This document shows, piece by piece, positions 1 through 10,500 of a DNA stretch of 64,000 nt (positions within the stretch are counted from its first letter, which is position 1; every line of letters begins with the position of its first letter). A program made the position numbers and the translations under genes. Below the pieces are notes generated by a model that saw only the letters and a program-made list of their open reading frames with translations, ran no database searches and had not been told where the DNA came from. This DNA is from Euptelea pleiosperma (lineage: Eukaryota; Streptophyta; Magnoliopsida; Ranunculales; Eupteleaceae), in NCBI GenBank assembly GCA_035048495.1, contig CM068551.1, positions 9,983,248-10,047,247 of the forward strand, read 5' to 3'.

Positions 1-939
1 TAGCTTTCAAAGAAGTGACTTTTTTAATCATCTAAAACTAATATTTTGAATTACTAATGGGTTAAAAATGAGCCCAAGGCCCATGGGTATCAACTGGGCT
101 TCAATTAAGGTTATTCTTAAGCTTAAAAGGACTCTAAATTGGCCCTTCGAGCCCACTCAATAATTATAACTCAATTAATAATGTAATTACTTATATTAAT
201 AATTAAAATAGTTATTAATTATAATTATGTCACATTTTCTCAAAAGGTGATGGTTTGATATAATTAATATATATGAACATTAAACTATACTTTATAATAT
301 ATTAATACATAACAATCATTCATTAATCATATTATATAATTTAAAAGTTCGTAATTAATAAGATGTTGACACTTGTCACACACCTAAAATTCAAATAAAA
401 TATTCTAATACACAAAATTTCAGTAATTGGTCAAAGTCCCGAAAAATGGTCAACTTCTTGTCGGATTAACTCAAAACTTGTTCTACGGGTCCCGTACTAA
501 TTTCAAATTTATTTAAAAATATAAAATGGCGAAAAAATTCAAAAATTACAAAATTATATTTTTGCCAAAAATGTTCGTTATAGTTTTAAAGTCCCTTTAT
601 AAGGTCTAGAAATCTTAAGACACGGGTCCCACATAAAATTTAGCCTAAAAATAAGGAAAATAAAGTTGGTTATATTATTAGGTATTTAAGATTTATATAG
701 GTATACGATCATGCCAGGATTGTCCGTTTGTCGATCGGAGGTGAAACGAATTTTCTAACAGAGTTTACTCTTGCGGGTCCCATAAAACCCTAATTTTTGA
801 AGTTGTCAGAATGCAACCAAAATTGATACACATGTTGATACATGATATCTAAACATAAATATAACAAGAGAAGTCTGAAACTAATTTTTTTTTTATAAAA
901 TTATCATAATACCTTAGAACGAAAGTTCGGTGTATTACA
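1..939 (-). mobile_element. Left LTR (partial) of a long-LTR non-autonomous retrotransposon
   Basis: This is the 5' part, read on the minus strand, of an LTR that begins with TGTAATACACCGAACTTTCG at 939. It matches 21256-22169 and 25430-27256 (minus the MITE there) along its length. A purine-rich tract lies immediately upstream on the minus strand (940-954), so this is the 3' LTR of the internal domain at 940-1760. The rest of the LTR lies outside the window. No coding capacity is visible. The TGTAATACCCCGAA-like start resembles LTRs of plant Ty3/gypsy chromoviruses, but no coding domain confirms that family. Confidence 0.8.
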
Positions 940-954
940 AACTACCCCCCTTAA
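940..954 (-). other. Polypurine tract of internal domain 1
   Basis: The minus strand reads TTTAAGGGGGGTAGTT directly before the TGTAATAC LTR start. The same tract is at 22170-22184 in the second unit. It is the expected plus-strand primer for LTR retrotransposon replication. Confidence 0.75.
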
Positions 955-1745
955 AGAAAATTTTTGTCACCGAAATTCGAACCCCTTCAAAGAAATTCTC
1001 AACCTAGTTTGTCACATCTGATTAGTTAACTAATCATTTCAGGCAAACAAAGTAAGATCGGTTGACAAATTTTATAGCTTCACACAGTCAGATTGGTCAA
1101 CTTAATCAATATAGTAAACCTAGCCAAACTTGTTATCTACACAAATCTAGTCCAATCCAGTCAAGTTAGTCATTTACGTCTAGTCAACTTAACCATGCTG
1201 GTCAAACTAGTCAATATAATTAACCTTAGTTAAACTAGTAAACTTGATCAATCTAATCGACCTAAATCAGTTGGTAAAACTAATCAATCTATCTTCAGTC
1301 AAACTGGTCACGCTAATTAACTGGCCTACTAGTCAAAATAGTCAGACTGTCAAATTAGATTATCTGAGGATATCTATCAACATATCATTTTGTCACGATC
1401 TCCTTGATAAGGGTATGGTAGTGTTAGGTTAGAGACATAGTCAAGCATAAAATATAATCAAGTATTACAACAAGCATTCATACAAATAATAGTATACAGT
1501 CAATATTTATAATTATTACAAACAATCAGAATGCTCTAGCTTATAGTGTTTTTAAGTGTCTCTAATGTATACTAAATGTCACGGTCTCCGGAATAAGAAT
1601 GAGCACATTAATCAGATCCCCTAATAGTCTTTATTCTACGGGTCCTTAGGGTAATTTACTAACTGTGCTATAATACCATTCTATCACACAAAATCTAATT
1701 ACGCATAGACCCATTATACACAAATCCCTAGGAGTCTGAAGTCTG

Positions 1746-1757
1746 GCTCTGATACCA
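1746..1757 (-). other. Primer binding site, tRNA-iMet type
   Basis: The minus strand reads TGGTATCAGAGC three bases downstream of the LTR end (...GGGGCATGACA). This is the standard PBS complementary to initiator methionine tRNA in plant LTR retrotransposons. The second unit has the same site at 22975-22986. Confidence 0.85.
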
Positions 1758-1760
1758 CTT

Positions 1761-3129
1761 TGTCATGCCCCGAATCCGGATAACTAGATACGACCTAAAA
1801 TTCATTGATCGACTCATACCCGAACCCAGAGGTGATCCATGAATGTCCCCCTAATGGTCCAATTAGGTGAATTAGACTACTAAGGTTCATTCGAAAACTC
1901 ACTAAGTATAACAATATCTAGGTGCAGAAGTAATCCTAAAATGATCATACGTGATTGTTCAATTATCAAAGTTGGGTTAAGTTTGTTAATCATCTAGGTT
2001 GTTATACAATCTATTAGAGGTTCATTATGAGTCAATCAAATTGATTTAATTTTCTTAAGTCAAGTCTAGGGTAACCTATTAAGTCCATACGGCCTAGGTA
2101 TTAGTTAATCCAGTTGACTTGATCAGATATCAAAATTTTGGCCAAGTCAAAATAGGGCAGCAAGGTGCTATTTTGATAATATCTCATCGTTATTAAGAAT
2201 TTGTGAATGGGCCATACATTTTTGGAAAGGTCTTGTAGAGATATACGATTATTCATTCTATACAGATCTAAGAAAGAATCTTCCTATCCAAAATTGCTAC
2301 ACAAAACAAAACCTAAACTTAAGGTTTTTTGACATACTATCAGTGTTTTGACCCTAACTTTTAGTACAGATGCTCTTTGAAAAGTTCTTCTGTGTTAGAA
2401 CCCAAACAGGTCATCTCCATATCCAAAATTAGACTGTAAGTCAAAATGTAAAATCTGGCAGATTTTAGATATGTTCAGTATTTTGGTCATAACTTTCTAT
2501 TCTAGTCAAAAATCTAAATTTTAGAAACTCTTACAGAAAGCTAACTCAGTGGGATTCAAAAAGTCCCCACTGGTCAGAAACCAGTTATGCCATCTATGGA
2601 TTAGAAAATACAGCACAAGACATAAAAATGGGGTGTCATCTCGTTTTACATTTTGATGACCAAGTCTTTTGGAACCCGATAAGTGTACCGGTCCAAAGGG
2701 GATTATACTAAGCGTTAATTTTATCATTTAAAATATACTCAGAATTATCAAAAATATAATGAGGAATCATATCATAAATTCAATCAAATCATGTTCACAA
2801 CTCAAACATGTTATAAAATAAAATAAGGACAAACCCTAAAAAATCAAGCCAGAACAAGCTTGTTTTAATTCTAAGTAATCAAAACATGTAAATGTGTCTA
2901 AAATGAGTCTAGGGCTATCTAGCCTTCCTATACATAAATATCCTCATTATCACAAACATTATCATGTAGATCCTTCAAATCCAGATCTACCTAATCATCC
3001 GAGTTCTTATAGAAATCATCGCAAAATCTGAAAAATGTGTCAACAAACACCGTGAGTCCAAAAGAACTCAGTGTACTACATATAGTCCAACATGTATTTT
3101 ATAATGCCATAATAATTTATCATGTCAAG
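1761..3129 (-). mobile_element. Middle LTR, 3' half (split by the Athila insertion)
   Basis: The LTR starts on the plus strand with TGTCATGCCCCGAATCCGG, which is the LTR 3' end on the minus strand next to the PBS. It is collinear with 22990-24390 of the right LTR. It breaks off at 3129, where the Athila element begins, and resumes at 20686. Several short open frames here are not conserved between the LTR copies and are not genes. Confidence 0.8.
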
Positions 3130-5574
3130 TAAAAGTAGGTTTATTCCGCGTCGTTGGTTACGGAAACCCTAATCTCAATAATATTTGTAATTTATCTGAG
3201 ATTTTCTACAAAATTCAGAGATTCTAGCATAGGGATTCATGTCGGATGTCGATCAGCACTTGGGGTTAGGGAACGCGCAGTAAAGAACATAAAATGACAA
3301 TTTTTTTTTTGCTAGAAATTATGGTGGGATGAGATGGATGATATTATTGGGATTAAAATATGATTTTTGATTTTGGAGATCAACTTTTAATTAAAGAAGT
3401 TATCAAACAATGAATTAGAAACTTTAACACAATCAAACTACTTTGATTAATCAAATAAAAATTCTTACATTCAATCAAAAGAACCATTAAAACTAATCTA
3501 GAAAGCAAGTGTAAACATGAGATAGAGAGAGAGAGACTTTGAGAGAGACATAAATCGAGGGGTTTGCTAAAGGGCTGCACCTTGTGAAAGCCGAGGGTGA
3601 TAGAATGTGGAACGATGGGCTGGGCCGTGAGAAGGGTGGACCGATTGGTGGTTGATGGTGGCGCAGTCCATGGTAGCAAGGAGAAGGGTGATTCCCTGGA
3701 GATGAAAGAGTGTAGGGTGGCGATAATGGCAAGTGTGGAGAAACAGGCGAGGCACATTCTTATTGCCTGGAAGACAGATGAAGATGAGGACGGTGGTGCA
3801 AGGGAGCAGTGGCGAGGAGGACGGTGGTGCAAGGGGGTGCAAACGTCCCTCCTCTCTCTTCTTCTTCTTCTTATATTTTTTTTTCTTTGCTATCCCCTTT
3901 TTTTAAGCCATTTGTGGCTGGTGTAACGGTGAGGAGAGGTAGATGGTGTCGATGTGGGAGACGTGCTGGGATTGAAGAGTAGGAGAGATGATCCAAGTGG
4001 TGATGGCAGCAAGATGTGGATTGGCTTGAGCGATGCTGCTATAGACGGCTTGGATGGGTGCTGAAAGGAGAGGCGTTGGAAGGATTCTGGAACGTGGATG
4101 AGGGCTGTGGGCTGTGGCTGTGGAGAAGCAGGTGCAGTAGGTGAGGGGGGGGGGGCGGTTACTGCTATTGCAGGTTGGAGAAGGTATGTCCTTTCCTTCT
4201 CCCTTCTTCTTCTCCTTCTTCTCTTTTTTTTTTTTTTTTTGTTGTAGAGGAATAATGGAGAGGGGCGTTGGAGATAGGAGAGGAGAGTGACGGCTGGAGA
4301 GAAAACCAGTCCGGTGATTGAGTTTTCTTGCTGGTTCGTCCAGCAAGAAGGATGGTGGGTGACGGCTGGGAAGAAGATGAGATTGACGGCTGGGTTTTTT
4401 TTCGTTTTTGAGTGAGGGTAATTAGAGCTTGCAAGAGTTTTAGGTGTTTTTGGGTTTTTTAAAGGGAGAGGTCTATGAGATAGAGTTGAGGGAATATCTC
4501 AACCGTTGGCTAAGGGAGAGGTACAAGTTGAGAGAATGGGAAAACTCTTTAGGGTTCGGCCCTTCTTGAAATATAAATCCATGTGTTACAAAGGTGGGCC
4601 CCACTTCTTTGCCAACAAGTCCTCCTAGATAACTATCCCATGCTGCTATACTTTTCTGTTTTATGTCCAGTAACTTTCCAAAGATATATAAACTATCTTT
4701 CATCTCCTTAATTCCAAGATTGTACACCTTCCATGAAAGTCTTCACCATTTTGATCTTGTCTCATATGGTTTTTTTTTTTTTTTGGCTCCCTATCCAGCC
4801 ATGCTTCAATCCCATAGATCTCAAACCCCTTCGAATCTGGGCCATCCATATATATGGATCACATCCACTTTGTTGCGTTTCCCTTTTGCTCCATATGATT
4901 CATTTTTTTGTTTGTCACCATTTTATCCTCCATTTGTTTGTTTCCAATCCAACGTCCAGCAAGTTTCTATAATGTGATGTTTCCCATGAATTTTCACAAT
5001 TTTGCTTCTAAGATATACTAATCACATCAGCCCTTCTTGATGATCCATTTCTTTCCTTCTTTGACTACCATGTGATGTCCCACATCAAAGACTTTTCTTC
5101 TCGGCCAGTCTTAATTTGTCAATATAATCTTGATCGTTTGATCATGTCTATGATCAACGAGCTTCACGCCATATATCCACGCAGGCCTTACATTCAGCAA
5201 ATAATTATCCTAATACACATGTTCGACATATGATCTCCTCCGTGCCATGTCAACAACCTGTTTCTACTGCCCAACTTGAATGGAGTACATGTTTCAGCCT
5301 AGCCTCTCCCATGCATGTTCATTTTGTTATGAAACAAACTTATCTCCAGTTGACAACTACACATCACGTCTGACACCACAACTTGCTTCAATAGTGGCCA
5401 CCTCAATCCTACTCTCTAGGCCCAGTCCTGTAGTGATAGAGTCCAGATTTTTTTCATATTCATTTGCGGTCTTTCATTGGTTCACTGGCCCAGTTCACTC
5501 TCTTGGTTTTCGGCCAAGCGTTGCGATTCTCTAGCTTGGCATGTACTTGGGTATATCTTTTTCTCATTGCCTGT
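3130..5574 (-). repeat. 3' LTR of Athila-1, distal part
   Basis: It is collinear with 17981-20385 of the 5' LTR, including the AG-rich block at 3520-3560, the T-rich/AG-rich segments and the conserved TTGGTTACGGAAACCC-like end. The expected terminal TGAAAG has become TAAAAG at 3130. The LTR is interrupted after CCTGT (5570-5574) by a solo LTR and continues at 8257-8559. The many short frames in it (for example 3597-3926) are low-complexity shadows. Confidence 0.85.
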
Positions 5575-8256
5575 TGAAAGTAGGATTTTTCCGCGTCGTT
5601 GGTTACGGAAACCCTAACTTCAACATATTTTTGTAATTTGATCCGATTATCCTGCAAAATTGATAGATATTTGTATAGGGATTCGTGTCGGATGTCGATC
5701 CTCACTCGGGATTAGTCGGGTTAGCGCAATAATGACATAAAATGACGGGAAATTTGCAGAGAATGGAACATAATTTTATTCAGATCAACTTTATTCAATC
5801 AAAATTGTCTTTTACAGCAAAAATCTAACAAAATAACTAAACAAGAAAGCATTTTAATAAGAGAGGGATGTAGAGAGAGAAAGAGGTTTAGAGAGAGAGA
5901 AACTAGAGAGAGAAAGTGGTAGAAGAAGAGAGAAATCTAATCCTAGAGAGAGGTCTAGAGAGAGAGAGAGAGAAATAGAGAGATAAAAAGAGAAAGAGAG
6001 GGAGAAACCTAGAGAGAGAAAGGGGAAGAATTAGTGAAAAAGATAGAGAGAGAAAGTGGTAGAAGAAGAGAGAAAATTGGAGTTTTAGAGAGATTGAGAG
6101 AAAATGAGAAGAAGAGATTATTCGAGAGAGAGAAAAAGGAAGAAAGCAAGAGAGAGAAAGAGAAAGGAAAAGGTAAGAGAGAAAAAAAAAAAAAAAAAAA
6201 AAAGAAGGAAGAGTTCTAGAGAGAGGAATAGAAAATGAGAATCACCTAGGAAAAGCTTACCATGGAAGAAGATTGGTTGCTGGTGCTCGGGTTGAAGAGT
6301 TTGCAGCCGTTCCGGTGGAGTTGCATGTATGCTGGCGTCAATGGTGATGGAAACGGCTTGGGTTGAACTTTGGAGATGGCGGGGGCAACGGCTGTCACGT
6401 TGGATTTTCTCGTGGCAGCGAAGTGAAGGCTTGCACCTTCTTGGAGTAGCCTGACCGTGACAACGAAGAAGAAGGAGGAGGATGTTGCTGCACTGGTCGT
6501 TCAGTGGTTGCTGTCCAGCGTTGAATGGCTGGAGAAAAGAAGAGATGACGTTTCACCCTGTAAAGGGCGGTGTTGCTGTTCGTGTTGGAGCACTGGCAGA
6601 CCACCGTGAGGAGGAGAGCAAGGTGAAGACAGACCTGCAAGGGCTGCTCCAACTATGAAAGAGAGATGGGAGCTGTGCTACAGACCAGTTCGCCGGCACT
6701 AATGGAGGGTGGCCGGAGAAGAAGATGGAAGGGAGAAAGAAGGAAAGAAGGAGGCGCGGTTTGGTAGAATACCGTGATGCAGCAGCGTTGCGGGGGTGTT
6801 GGCGGACGAAGCAGCAGGAGGAGGAGGAAGAAGGGTATGAAGAAGAAGGAGACAGCCGGTGAAGGAAGAGGTGACCGGAGTTGCAGGCTGCAACTCCGGT
6901 AATCAAAACTTTGAATAAAAAAGAAAAAAACGGTGCTGCTCGTGGCAGCAAGATTTGCTGCGCTCAGGCGGAGGGTGGAGAATTTCAGATGAAGGAGAAA
7001 GAGAAGGAGACGACAGAAGGAGAAGAGAAGAAGGAGGTGGCCGGAGTTCTGCAACTCCGGCCGGAATGAGGAAGAAGAAGAAGAAGAAGAAGAAGAAGAA
7101 GAAGAAGAAGAAGAAGAAGAAGAAAAAGTGGGAGAAGATTCGGGGAAGGTTTTGGGGAAGGAGAGGAGGAGAGGGGAGAGGGATTAGGGTTCGAACGAAC
7201 CCCTATCCTTCTCCTTTTAAAGCTTCCCTATTTCCTTTAATGGAAATAGGGGATTTTTTGAATAAAAAAAATAAGAAAAATAATTTTTAAATTTTTTTTT
7301 TTTTTTTTTATAAGTAAAAACCTACTTTTCTATGGGGAATCTCCCCAATTAGTGGACCCCCCATTTAATTAAAATTATTTTTGAAATTCGCGGGGTCCAC
7401 TAACTGGTCGGACAGCGGGTCGATGATGATGGGCCCGGCTACTGGCCCACATGGACTGATGATGTCCATCGTCTCACAAGATGATGTGACAGGCATTCTG
7501 AAGGCGATCGGATGGATGGTGACTTGATTGGGACCCAGATTGGTAGATCGACGGATCTAGAGAGATCCAACGGTCCGATTGAAGATCCAACGGTCAGAAA
7601 GCTAAGGGAGATGAGATAGAGCCGAAGGGTAGGAGTTCTGGGGTTAGGTCAGTAGATTCGAGGATCGAAAGATGAAGAGAGAGAGAGAGAATAAGAAGAG
7701 ATGAGAGAAAAAGTATCAAAAAAATGGAAAAAAGCACTGGCGGAGGGTCTGGAACCCTGGTCTTCACTGTGACCATCCTCACGCTTCTCCAGTAGAGTCG
7801 ACTATCATTCCTTGCTGACCCATGTGGCTTTAAACGCTTTGGTCTGTCTCTTGGTCATTGGCTCTCCTGCTCTCTTCGTTCTTTGGGCCGGCTTTTTGGT
7901 CCTCTTATTCAGCCCATATTTGGCCCATATCTTCTAGTCATGGCATGTGGGCTCTTTAAGCTTTGATAATGGGCTTTCCTGATCGATGTGGGCTTGCAAG
8001 TCTCGAGAATTGTCCCATCGGGGTTTCCTGCGACAGAAGAAGCGCGTAATGAGACTTTATCAGAACGACTCAATGTCTAGACTTCCGAAAATGTGTTTAA
8101 TGCATGCAAATATACCATTTCATCCAAAAAAGTGTGTTCTACGCAACTGAAGAGACTCTTACGTAGAAAAGTAGATAAATAGAGCCTTTTACGTAGGAGA
8201 GTGCGATAACGCTAAAAGGATAATTGCTTAAAATAAGCACTTTTGAGCGAATATCA
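5575..8256 (-). mobile_element. Solo LTR of a related Athila family, nested in the 3' LTR of Athila-1
   Basis: The 2682-bp sequence starts TGAAAGTAGG and ends GAATATCA (plus strand), the same termini as the other Athila LTRs here. It is flanked by perfect 5-bp duplications CCTGT (5570-5574 and 8257-8261). The uninterrupted site, TTGCCTGTTGGCTC, is seen in the partner LTR near 20376. No PBS or internal region is attached, so it is a solo LTR left by LTR-LTR recombination. It contains AG-rich microsatellite blocks (5870-6210) and an AAG run (7070-7125). It also has a tRNA-like segment on the minus strand near 7740-7812. Confidence 0.9.
7740..7812 (-). other. tRNA-like segment (A and B box) in the solo Athila LTR
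   Basis: The minus strand has TAGTCGACTCTACTGGAGAAGC (7783-7804), which looks like a pol III A box or D arm. It is followed by ACCAGGGTTCCAGACCCTCC, with B box GGTTCCAGACC at 7746-7756 and a T-stem AGGG/CCCT. The equivalent segment exists in the LTRs at 33185-33252, 40012-40080 and 61338-61402. It is not a complete tRNA gene. Confidence 0.5.
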
Positions 8257-8559
8257 CCTGTTGGCTCTTGAGCTTTGAACCCAGGTTCTGAAAGTTGATT
8301 GTGGGCCCGCATTCCATCAAAATTGCCCAATTAGTGCTCTTGCGAAAAAAAAATCGCGTAATGAGAATGGCTTCGCGTGTGGGTCAAATAAATGCGTATG
8401 AATGCATGCGAATATACCATTTTAACTTGAAAAGTGTGTTCTACGAAATGAGAGAAACTTTTACGTAGAAATTTTGATAAAAAATGCAATTTTACATAGG
8501 AGAGTGTGATAACGCTAGAAGGATAATTGCTTAAAATAAGCACTTTTGAGCAAATATCA
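8257..8559 (-). repeat. 3' LTR of Athila-1, proximal part (LTR start on minus strand)
   Basis: This is the continuation of the LTR after the solo insertion. On the minus strand the LTR begins TGATATTTGCTCAAAAGTGC at 8559, the diagnostic start shared with 20680, 32734, 39561 and 60892. It matches 20381-20680 closely. Confidence 0.85.
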
Positions 8560-8575
8560 CAACCCCTAACCAGCA
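8560..8575 (-). other. Polypurine tract of Athila-1
   Basis: The minus strand reads GGTTAGGGGTTG directly before the 3' LTR start TGATATT. Athila-2 has GTTGGGGGTTG at the same place (39550-39560). The position and G content fit the plus-strand primer. Confidence 0.6.
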
Positions 8576-10500
8576 TATTGGAAATCCTTAGCATTTAGTG
8601 CAAGATACAAGAGCTCAGAAGGGCCTAGTATATGTTGGAAAACTTGTTCTCATTTATCAGAAAAACTCCGTTTTGTCAGTTTCATATCAAGGGTGCAAGT
8701 GATCATTCAGGAATTAGAACTTAGTCAGTAAAATGTAGCACATCTACTAGTGGATATTTGGACCAAAGATTACTTAGACTCAGCGTGTGTGTGTGCTCAA
8801 CATCATCCCTATTTGGCAGTCAGATTCTCTGATCACCTACAAGATTATATGCCTCGACCTCAATTCTCACTTGTATCCCACTCAGAAGTGAATCACACAG
8901 AATTGGTTTTATTCTTTTCTCTCAAGTTATATGTGAGGAGATAGATGTCTGAAATTGGCAATATCTCACATATATCATTTAGAACTGAGGACACAGAAGA
9001 TTCAAAAGATCTCATGATTGGAATGTCATATTACTCAGGAGTGTCGGATCAAACTGTATAGTTTCTCTCTTCTCCATTCTCCACATTCTGTGATGGTGCT
9101 AACCTAGAATCAAATAGGGCTTGCCCTGGGTTGTATAGAGGCTTAGGAAAAGGTCAAAAAGATGAGGGCCTTCAGGGATTCGAAAGTTCTGAGAGGGCAT
9201 CTTATTGTTCTTTGCAGCGTTTCCCGAGGGTGGTGATACCAATTCCTTGATTTCTCTTTCTTCTCCCTTTTTCACTTGTTCATCTTCTTAACTTTTGTTC
9301 TACTAACTTTTTTTTTCTATTTCTCTTTTATTTTCCCTTTTTTTTTTCTTCTTTTCTTTTCATATTTCCTTTTTGCTTGATCCACTTGGTCTTTCTTTTC
9401 TTTTCTTGCTTTCTCTTCATGTTGTGATCATACCAAAAATTCTTTCATCCCTTTCAGATGTAGGTGTTTGAGTTGTGTTTATTTTGGGGATTGAATTTGG
9501 TTGATGGGTTATTAAGAAAAGATTTTCATAATAAGGCTCAAGAGGGTTGCTAATGGTGTTGATATTAGGTAAGCCAAAAATGTCTGATTGGGGTAGAAAG
9601 ATGGCCTATATCATTTTCTGGGTTTTACACTTTCATCTGTGATGTCTCGAATGGGTAGAGAGAAGGTACTTTTTGTAATGATCCGTCTTTGACGTCGCTC
9701 CAAGTTCTATGACCAAAGCAAGGATTAATGAGATCTTACAAGGGAATAGTTGGGGACTAAAAAAAATGTGAGTCATCTTATGACTCAGAGTTATTTATAT
9801 CCCTCAGAAGTGAAGAGAGGCTCAAACGCTCATTAAGTCAGGTCTCCACAGTTGTTCTTCTTGGATCTCTAGATCGTCCAAACTATAGATAGTTCTGATG
9901 TTGATTTGTTAAAAATTCTTGCTGAATCTGAGTTTTCCAAGAGTTTAACTCCACTGTAGTATTCTTCCAAACCGAACTAAGAGCTAATAAGTGATTTTCT
10001 CAAAGTAGACATCCTTTTTTATAAATAGACTTTGCGAAGAGTTTTGACTCATCATTGTAATGGTTTTTGAAAATACTATTAAAATCAACAAAAGACACCT
10101 TGAAAACAGTCTGAAAATCATCACAAAATGCAATTTTTTTTTTGAAAGTCACACGAGATTTTGGTAAAGTACCCACCCCCAACCAAAATATTGCACCGTC
10201 CTCGGTGCTCATGACCGGAACACATAGTGAAAATGATAAGTTCATGATGCGAGTGTGAAGAAGGGTGTTACCAATTCTGCCGGATATCAATAGTGGAAAG
10301 TACCAAAGTAGTGCGAGAGTGATGGTACCTGCATGGGCAGAAAATTATAGTAGTGATAAAGACAATGCATGCGACTTATGAGACTCTAGGAATACCGAAA
10401 TTGCCTTTCCGAAAGCGCTAAGTTTTATGTCTTCAGCCAGATGCAACGGGGGTGATAGGCACCCCTAACCAAGTTAGAGCACATGAGACTAATTGGATCA
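8576..10500 (-). other. 3' non-coding region of Athila-1 between pol and the 3' LTR
   Basis: About 1.9 kb has no supported gene. It is collinear with 37605-39545 of Athila-2, which shows it is an old shared part of the element. It contains the conserved hairpin and G-rich tract at 10172-10208. No env-like frame with a signal peptide or membrane segment is seen. The 96-codon frame at 10000-10290 crosses the hairpin and is not kept in Athila-2. Confidence 0.65.
10172..10208 (-). other. Conserved hairpin plus G-rich tract in the Athila 3' region
   Basis: The minus strand has GCACCGAGGACGGTGC (10193-10208), a perfect 6-bp stem with loop AGGA. Ten bases later comes TTGGGGGTGGG (10172-10182). Athila-2 keeps the same arrangement with the same spacing (37921-37957). 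Confidence 0.6.

Larger units (their letters stand above)
940..1760 (-). mobile_element. Non-coding internal domain 1 of the long-LTR element
   Basis: An 821-bp segment lies between a polypurine tract (minus strand AAGGGGGGTAGTT next to 939) and a primer binding site (rc at 1746-1757). It has no reading frame of note. About 1080-1360 is a run of short imperfect repeats of the type AGTCAA(A/C)T at roughly 12-base spacing. It is nearly collinear with 22170-22989. An internal domain this short between LTRs of about 3.4 kb cannot encode gag or pol, so the element must have depended on proteins supplied by others. Confidence 0.8.

Noticed and set aside
3380..4977. Group of overlapping frames of 80-150 codons on both strands
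   Set aside because: All are inside the Athila-1 3' LTR. Matching sequence at 18340-19790 in the 5' LTR has different breaks, composition is low-complexity, and no domain is seen.
6395..7290. Frames of 60-133 codons on both strands
   Set aside because: They fall in the solo LTR and arise from AG-rich and AAG repeat tracts.
8576..10500. Possible env-like gene of Athila-1
   Set aside because: No long frame, signal peptide or membrane segment. The matching region of Athila-2 has no shared frame.
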